This document shows, piece after piece, positions 10,162 through 13,394 of a stretch of 13,394 nt of DNA (the stretch's first letter is position 1; each line of letters starts with the position of its first letter). Both the position numbers and the translations under genes were made by a program. Origin of the DNA: Lysobacter sp. Its GTDB lineage: Bacteria > Pseudomonadota > Gammaproteobacteria > Xanthomonadales > Xanthomonadaceae. The notes under the pieces were generated by a model that saw nothing but the letters and a program-made list of their open reading frames with translations, did not search any database and was not told the origin of the DNA. The stretch lies in assembly GCA_030151365.1 (NCBI GenBank), contig JASLDW010000093.1, positions 1-13,394 of the forward strand, given 5' to 3'.

Positions 10162-10190
10162 CACTGCATATCTACATATCGCATTCATTT

Positions 10191-10216
10191 TGCGCAATTT
10201 GCGCATTCACTTTTTT
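10191..10216 (+). terminator. Possible terminator of rlmM: TGCGCA hairpin plus T-run (or an operator)
   Basis: TGCGCAATTTGCGCA at 10191-10205 is an inverted repeat with seven-base arms around one central T. As RNA it would fold as a 6-bp stem with an AUU loop. Six T residues follow at 10211-10216, five bases after the stem, in an AT-rich setting 30 nt after the rlmM stop. This fits a weak intrinsic terminator. The stem is short and the gap to the T-run is long, so a symmetric protein-binding site is an alternative. A direct repeat GCATTCA at 10181-10187 and 10203-10209 flanks it. Confidence 0.4.
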
Positions 10217-10387
10217 GCTGTCCGCTTTCGCCATGGATTGCGTTCGACAAACGTCGATACCGTCGCTTCTTGCCTGAAAGCGATTAGCCTGAATGTCGAT
10301 TCATGCATTTAGCAGAGCATTAACGTGCGTGGTCGTGCATCGGGACTACGGTCTGGCCTCCCCCGACACGTTGTAGAGGTTCCCGCA
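10217..10387 (+). promoter_or_regulatory. Upstream region of the Ala-Thr-Pro repeat protein gene
   Basis: This stretch, less GC-rich than the surrounding genes in its first part, must hold the promoter and leader of the small exported protein at 10388. I cannot pick a -35/-10 pair with confidence: TTGCGT, TTGCCT and similar hexamers occur, but none has a good partner at 16-18 nt. GAGG at 10375-10378, eight bases before the ATG, is a clear ribosome binding site. No ORF here looks real. Confidence 0.4.
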
Positions 10388-10738
10388 ATGAATCGCACTT
10401 CCTTGTTCATCGCAACCGCCGCGCTGCTGGCCTCCACCGGCTTGGCGACTGCGCAGACTGCCCCTCGCACCCATCAGTCGGCGACTCCGGCGACGCCCGC
10501 CACCCCGGCAACCCCGGCGACGCCCGCGACCGATGGTTCCTCGGCCGTCCCTGCAACGCCCGCGACTCCGGCCACGCCGGCGACCCCGGCATCGTCGACC
10601 GACACGATGTCCTCGCCGGCCAGCCCGACGATGTCGACCAGCGATCAGCCGGCCACCGACAGCAGCGCCACGACGACCACCAAGTCCAAGAAGCACGGCA
10701 AGAAGGACAAGAGCGCGACTCCGACCACCACTCCGTGA
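10388..10738 (+). CDS. Small exported Ala/Thr/Pro/Ser repeat protein with a Lys-rich tail, unknown function
   Basis: The 116-residue product starts with a classical signal peptide: Asn-Arg-Thr, a hydrophobic core LFIATAALLAST, and an ATA cleavage motif at 20-22. The mature part is low complexity. Five ATP tripeptides run from residue 32, a short DGSSAVP spacer follows, then four more ATP tripeptides. A Ser/Thr-rich stretch comes next, then a basic cluster KSKKHGKKDK, ending in TPTTTP. No folded domain is visible and there is no cysteine in the mature part, so it is not a lipoprotein. It could be an unstructured periplasmic or wall-associated linker protein; that is inference. It stands alone: its own leader with GAGG eight bases before the ATG, and a strong hairpin after the stop. 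Despite low complexity, the start signal, signal peptide and codon phase support a real gene. Confidence 0.75.
   Translation: MNRTSLFIATAALLASTGLATAQTAPRTHQSATPATPATPATPATPATDGSSAVPATPATPATPATPASSTDTMSSPASPTMSTSDQPATDSSATTTTKSKKHGKKDKSATPTTTP
10481..10588 (+). repeat. In-frame 9-bp tandem repeats encoding Ala-Thr-Pro
   Basis: Two blocks of degenerate 9-base units (GCN ACN CCN) at 10481-10531 and 10553-10588 encode five and four ATP tripeptides with a non-repetitive spacer. Third positions vary between units, so the repeat is old or under selection at the protein level. Such arrays can change length by slippage or unequal recombination. Confidence 0.85.
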
Positions 10739-10771
10739 TGGTCTGACGCAAGTCCTCGCAGAGGAAGGCAA

Positions 10772-10798
10772 ACGATGTCCCGCTTCGGCGGGCATCGT
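10772..10798. terminator. UUCG-loop hairpin between convergent genes, likely terminator
   Basis: ACGATG T CCCGC at 10772-10783 pairs with GCGGG CATCGT at 10788-10798 around a TTCG loop closed by C-G, a very stable tetraloop in RNA. The stem is 11 bp with one bulged T. It lies 33 nt after the repeat-protein stop and 10 nt past the stop of the opposing ubiquinone hydroxylase gene, so it can serve both strands. T-runs are short (CGTTTCG on plus, CGTTTGCC on minus), which lowers certainty. Confidence 0.6.
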
Positions 10799-10808
10799 CG
10801 TTTCGTGC

Positions 10809-12002
10809 TCAGATCCCCGCCGCGTGGCGCCACAATGCGTGGCGCAGCATCGGGACGCGACCGGCGATGCCGAGCGCATGCCCACGCAACAATGCTGTGA
10901 CGGGCAGGTCGTTGGAATACACGCGGTTGATCGCCTCGAACGCCAGCGTCGACACCGTGTTGTCGCTGCGGCGTTCACGCGCCCAGCGCTGCAGGCGCGA
11001 TGACGCATCGAAGTCGCGACCTTTCGCCCTGGCCTCACGCACGCTGCGCAACCACGCCGAAACATCACGCAACCCGAGGTTGACGCCCTGCCCCGCCAAT
11101 GGATGCACCACGTGGGCGGCATCGCCCATCAGCAACACGCGCCCGGCGCGTTGAGCGCGCGCCAGCTTGCGCCGCAACGGGAAGGCAGCGCGCGCCGAAT
11201 CGAGCGCCAGCGCACCGAGGCAAGCGTCGGAAGCCCGGGTGAGTTCATGGTTGAACGCGGCACTTTCCATCTCCTGCAACCGCCGCGCCTCGTCGACGGG
11301 CAACGACCACACGATCGAACTGCGACCTTCCGCGCATGGCAACAAGGCCAATGGACCACCGGGCAGGAAGCGCTGGAAGGCGGTTTCCGCGTGCGGAAAC
11401 TCGCTGCGGACGTAGGCGACCAGTCCGAGCTGGTCGTAATCGCGATCATCGGTGGCGATGCCGGCCAATTCGCGCAGCGCCGACTGGCCGCCGTCGGCGG
11501 CGATCGCGATGCGCGCATCCAGCGTGCCGCCATCGTCCAGGGTGATCCGCACGCCGCCTTCATCCTGCTCAACGCCGGTCACGCGCGCGGGACAACGCAC
11601 GACGACACCACGGCGTTCCAGTAGCCGCCACAGGCGGTCGACCAGCAATCCGTGTTCGACGATCCAGCCCAGTTGCGGCCGCGCCAATTCATCGGCATCG
11701 AATTCCAGCGCAGCGCCACCCGCTGCGTCCCACACCCGCATGCGCCGATACGGTTGCACGCGCTGGCGCGCCACGTCTCCCCACGCATTCAAGGCATCGA
11801 GCAGCGCCGCGTTGTCGGGGGCGAAGGCATAGATACGCAGATCGGGATTTGCCGGCGACCATGCCGGCGGTGCGGCAGCCTCCACCAACGCGACATCGAA
11901 TCCGGCATCGGCCATGCCCAACGCGCAGGCGATGCCGACCACGCCGCCACCGACCACCACCGCATCGAGGCGACCGCGACTGCTTCTTGCCGGCACGATC
12001 AT
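10809..12002 (-). CDS. UbiI/UbiF-family FAD monooxygenase of ubiquinone biosynthesis
   Basis: The 397-residue protein belongs to the UbiH/UbiF/UbiI/COQ6 flavin hydroxylases, which add hydroxyls to the ubiquinone ring precursor. It has the N-terminal FAD fingerprint VVVGGGVVG (16-24), the middle AADGGQSALR motif, and GDAAHVVHPLAGQGVNLGLRD with the second FAD motif. Position directly after ubiH matches the E. coli pepP-ubiH-ubiI order and favours UbiI (C5 hydroxylase). However, PYRRMRVWD, the DADELARPQLG stretch and the C-terminal YSNDLPVTALLRG recall UbiF (C6 hydroxylase), so the regiospecificity is left open and no symbol is given. Its ATG overlaps the ubiH stop as ATGA, indicating coupled translation. 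The gene ends 10 nt before a hairpin. The products probably act at the membrane-associated Ubi complex. Confidence 0.93.
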   Translation of the reverse strand: MIVPARSSRGRLDAVVVGGGVVGIACALGMADAGFDVALVEAAAPPAWSPANPDLRIYAFAPDNAALLDALNAWGDVARQRVQPYRRMRVWDAAGGAALEFDADELARPQLGWIVEHGLLVDRLWRLLERRGVVVRCPARVTGVEQDEGGVRITLDDGGTLDARIAIAADGGQSALRELAGIATDDRDYDQLGLVAYVRSEFPHAETAFQRFLPGGPLALLPCAEGRSSIVWSLPVDEARRLQEMESAAFNHELTRASDACLGALALDSARAAFPLRRKLARAQRAGRVLLMGDAAHVVHPLAGQGVNLGLRDVSAWLRSVREARAKGRDFDASSRLQRWARERRSDNTVSTLAFEAINRVYSNDLPVTALLRGHALGIAGRVPMLRHALWRHAAGI

Positions 12003-13240
12003 CGCGCAACCTCACGACAGAGTGCCGGGACATCGCCGCGATACCCCATCGCGCCACCGACCAACATCGACTGCAGCGCTTCGACCTGCGCGATCGCGCC
12101 CATGCCGATCGAGCGCAGTGGCCGCAGCACGGGCGAAGGATTGGCGGCGAAGCGCGCCAAGCCATCGGAAAAGGCGATGGTGCGCGAACGATCTTCCGCG
12201 CGCCGTTGCGCATAACGCTGCAACACCTCGTTCGCGCCGGCATCGGCGGCGGAAGCGGCGATGCATTCGACCAGCGTCAGGGCATCGCGCAGGCCGAGAT
12301 TGAATCCTTGCGCGCCGATGGGGTGGATGGTCTGGGCGGCATTGCCGATCACCGCCCCGCGCGGCGCGCTCAATCGTTCCGCCAGGACGCGCTGCGCGGG
12401 ATAGCGACTGCGCGGTCCCGCGGAAAGGAAACGCCCCGCGCGCCAACCGAAGCCATCCTGGATGCGCGCGCACCACGCTTCGTCGTCTAGCGCGGCGATG
12501 GCGTCGGCTTCGTTTGCGGAAACCGCGTGCACCACGCCGTAATGGCGATCGCCGCGCGGCAGCAACGCGGTCGGGCCGTCGTCGGTCAGGCGTTCGTAGG
12601 CCGTGCCATCCGGCGCGCGATCGCAACGCATCCGCGCCACGAACAGGATCTTGCCGTAGTCGTGATGTTCCGCAGCGATGCCGAGGGCCGCGCGCACCAT
12701 GCTCTGCGTTCCATCGGCGCCGACTAGCAGTCGCGTCTCCAGCAGGTGTTCGCCTTCGCCATCGGCGATGCGGACGACGCGCGCGTCGCCGTCGATGGTC
12801 GATTCGATGAATCGCGCGGGGCGATAGCGGACGAGATGGCGCAGCTCGCCCAGCCGCGCTTCCAGCGCCTCGCCGAAATCGCTGGCGACGACGACCTGCC
12901 CGAAGGCCTCGCGCCCGTAGGCGCCGGCGTCGAGCTCGACCCGGCCGAAATCGCCGCGGCGGCTGACGTGGATGCGGCGGATCGGGCCGGCCGGCGCGCG
13001 CAGCAGTCGCCACACGCCGAGATTGGCCAGCGCGTTGCAGGTCGCCTCGGCGAAGCTGAGGTTGCGTTGGTCGAACACCGCGGGCAGCGCACCGGCGGGC
13101 GCGGCTTCCACCATCGCGACGTCGAGGCCGAGGCCGTCGAGGGCGATCGCCAGGCTGGCGCCGACCAGGCCGCCACCGACGATGACGATGTCGTGGCGAC
13201 GCGTGCTGGCGCTGGGGTTTGTGGGGGCGTGATCCGGCAT
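11999..13240 (-). CDS. ubiH: 2-octaprenyl-6-methoxyphenol hydroxylase UbiH
   Basis: UbiH hydroxylates C1 of the ubiquinone precursor using FAD, oxygen and NAD(P)H. The 413-residue protein begins with a short polar leader (about 16 residues), then the FAD fingerprint IVIVGGGLVGASLA (18-31). RIHVSRRGDFGRVEL resembles the E. coli UbiH segment TVHVSDRGHAG. The NADPH/FAD middle motif is GADGTQSMVRAALG. The second FAD motif reads IGNAAQTIHPIGAQGFNLGLRDA: the GN in place of the usual GD is also found in E. coli UbiH and separates it from UbiI/UbiF. The ATG at 13240 is the first in-frame start after the leader. It shares an ATGA overlap with the next hydroxylase gene. Upstream, a short divergent spacer with an inverted repeat separates it from a membrane-protein gene. 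No pepP is present immediately upstream, unlike E. coli. Confidence 0.95.
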   Translation of the reverse strand: MPDHAPTNPSASTRRHDIVIVGGGLVGASLAIALDGLGLDVAMVEAAPAGALPAVFDQRNLSFAEATCNALANLGVWRLLRAPAGPIRRIHVSRRGDFGRVELDAGAYGREAFGQVVVASDFGEALEARLGELRHLVRYRPARFIESTIDGDARVVRIADGEGEHLLETRLLVGADGTQSMVRAALGIAAEHHDYGKILFVARMRCDRAPDGTAYERLTDDGPTALLPRGDRHYGVVHAVSANEADAIAALDDEAWCARIQDGFGWRAGRFLSAGPRSRYPAQRVLAERLSAPRGAVIGNAAQTIHPIGAQGFNLGLRDALTLVECIAASAADAGANEVLQRYAQRRAEDRSRTIAFSDGLARFAANPSPVLRPLRSIGMGAIAQVEALQSMLVGGAMGYRGDVPALCREVAR

Positions 13241-13248
13241 GACGCGCT

Positions 13249-13270
13249 ATGCTAACGGCTTCCGTAGCAT
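13249..13270. repeat. Imperfect inverted repeat between divergent ubiH and membrane-protein genes
   Basis: ATGCT A ACGG at 13249-13258 pairs with CCGT AGCAT at 13262-13270 around CTT, giving nine complementary pairs with one bulged A. It lies in the 45-nt spacer between the two start codons, so it is either a hairpin in the short leaders or an operator-like site affecting both genes. TATGCT at 13248-13253 within it is a possible -10 on the plus strand. Confidence 0.5.
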
Positions 13271-13285
13271 CTTCCGTTGAAGCCG

Positions 13286-13394
13286 ATGAACCGCACCGAC
13301 CAGACTTCCGCCCTCGCCGCCGGCCCGTGGACGCTTGCCGCGATGATCGCCGCAGCCGCGCTGACCCGCCTGCTGCCGCATCCGCCGAATTTCT
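13286..13394 (+). CDS. N-terminus of a small membrane protein (partial, runs off the window)
   Basis: Thirty-six codons are visible, MNRTDQTSALAAGPWTLAAM followed by IAAAALTRLLPHPPNF. One hydrophobic helix (about residues 14-27) is followed by RLLPHPPNF. This stretch is typical, as I remember it, of a family of small integral membrane proteins (DUF6580-like, related to ECF-transporter S-component folds) in which it continues into a TPIGA-type motif. That identification is from a short stretch and is tentative. An in-frame TTG at 13277 is an alternative start. It is transcribed divergently from ubiH with only 45 nt between starts, so the promoter regions must overlap. Confidence 0.6.
   Translation, partial: MNRTDQTSALAAGPWTLAAMIAAAALTRLLPHPPNF

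Noticed and set aside
10158..10186. TTGACA at 10158-10163 as a promoter -35
   Set aside because: It overlaps the rlmM stop codon and no acceptable -10 lies 16-18 nt downstream.
10481..10588. CRISPR-like or mobile repeat array
   Set aside because: The units are 9 bases, contiguous, in frame and code for Ala-Thr-Pro, with no spacers.

Overview
This is a GC-rich bacterial chromosomal window with tightly packed genes. Gene content and protein similarity suggest a gammaproteobacterium of the Xanthomonadales type: ahpF next to oxyR, a pepP-less ubiH/ubiI-type pair, glnS and rlmM. That assignment comes from protein recognition and was not tested against a database. There are no rRNA or tRNA genes, insertion sequences, phage genes or CRISPR arrays. 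It reads as ordinary core and near-core chromosome.

Left block, plus strand (1-2765), peroxide response. The 3' part of ahpF comes first and is interrupted by an in-frame TAG. It is followed by a small VOC-fold protein, the peroxide sensor oxyR, and an uncharacterised membrane-anchored protein whose start overlaps the oxyR stop (ATGA). Gaps of 5 and 15 nt and the overlap suggest one transcript.

Second block, minus strand (2766-6666). A membrane-bound diguanylate cyclase (7TM receptor, GAF-like region, GGEEF) is followed by msrA, which repairs oxidised methionine, and an EamA/DMT transporter. Gaps are 41 and 11 nt. The block converges on the oxyR block with no spacer at all between the two stop codons. 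Oxidative damage control (ahpF, oxyR, msrA) is the common theme of the first 4.4 kb.

Third block, plus strand (6785-10161), translation-related. Glutaminyl-tRNA synthetase, a CDA-fold nucleobase/nucleoside deaminase of unknown substrate, and the 23S rRNA 2'-O-methyltransferase RlmM follow one another with gaps of 6 nt and a 1-nt overlap. An AT-richer spacer of 226 nt follows. It holds a palindrome plus T-run that may terminate rlmM, then a small exported Ala-Thr-Pro repeat protein ending in a UUCG hairpin.

Right block, minus strand (10809-13240). UbiH and a second UbiI/UbiF-family flavin hydroxylase overlap by ATGA and act in ubiquinone ring hydroxylation. Divergent from ubiH, the first 36 codons of a membrane protein run off the window end; an imperfect inverted repeat lies between them.

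I did not find a convincing undescribed system. The best leads are the amber codon inside ahpF, the unknown membrane protein coupled to oxyR, and the deaminase locked between glnS and rlmM.
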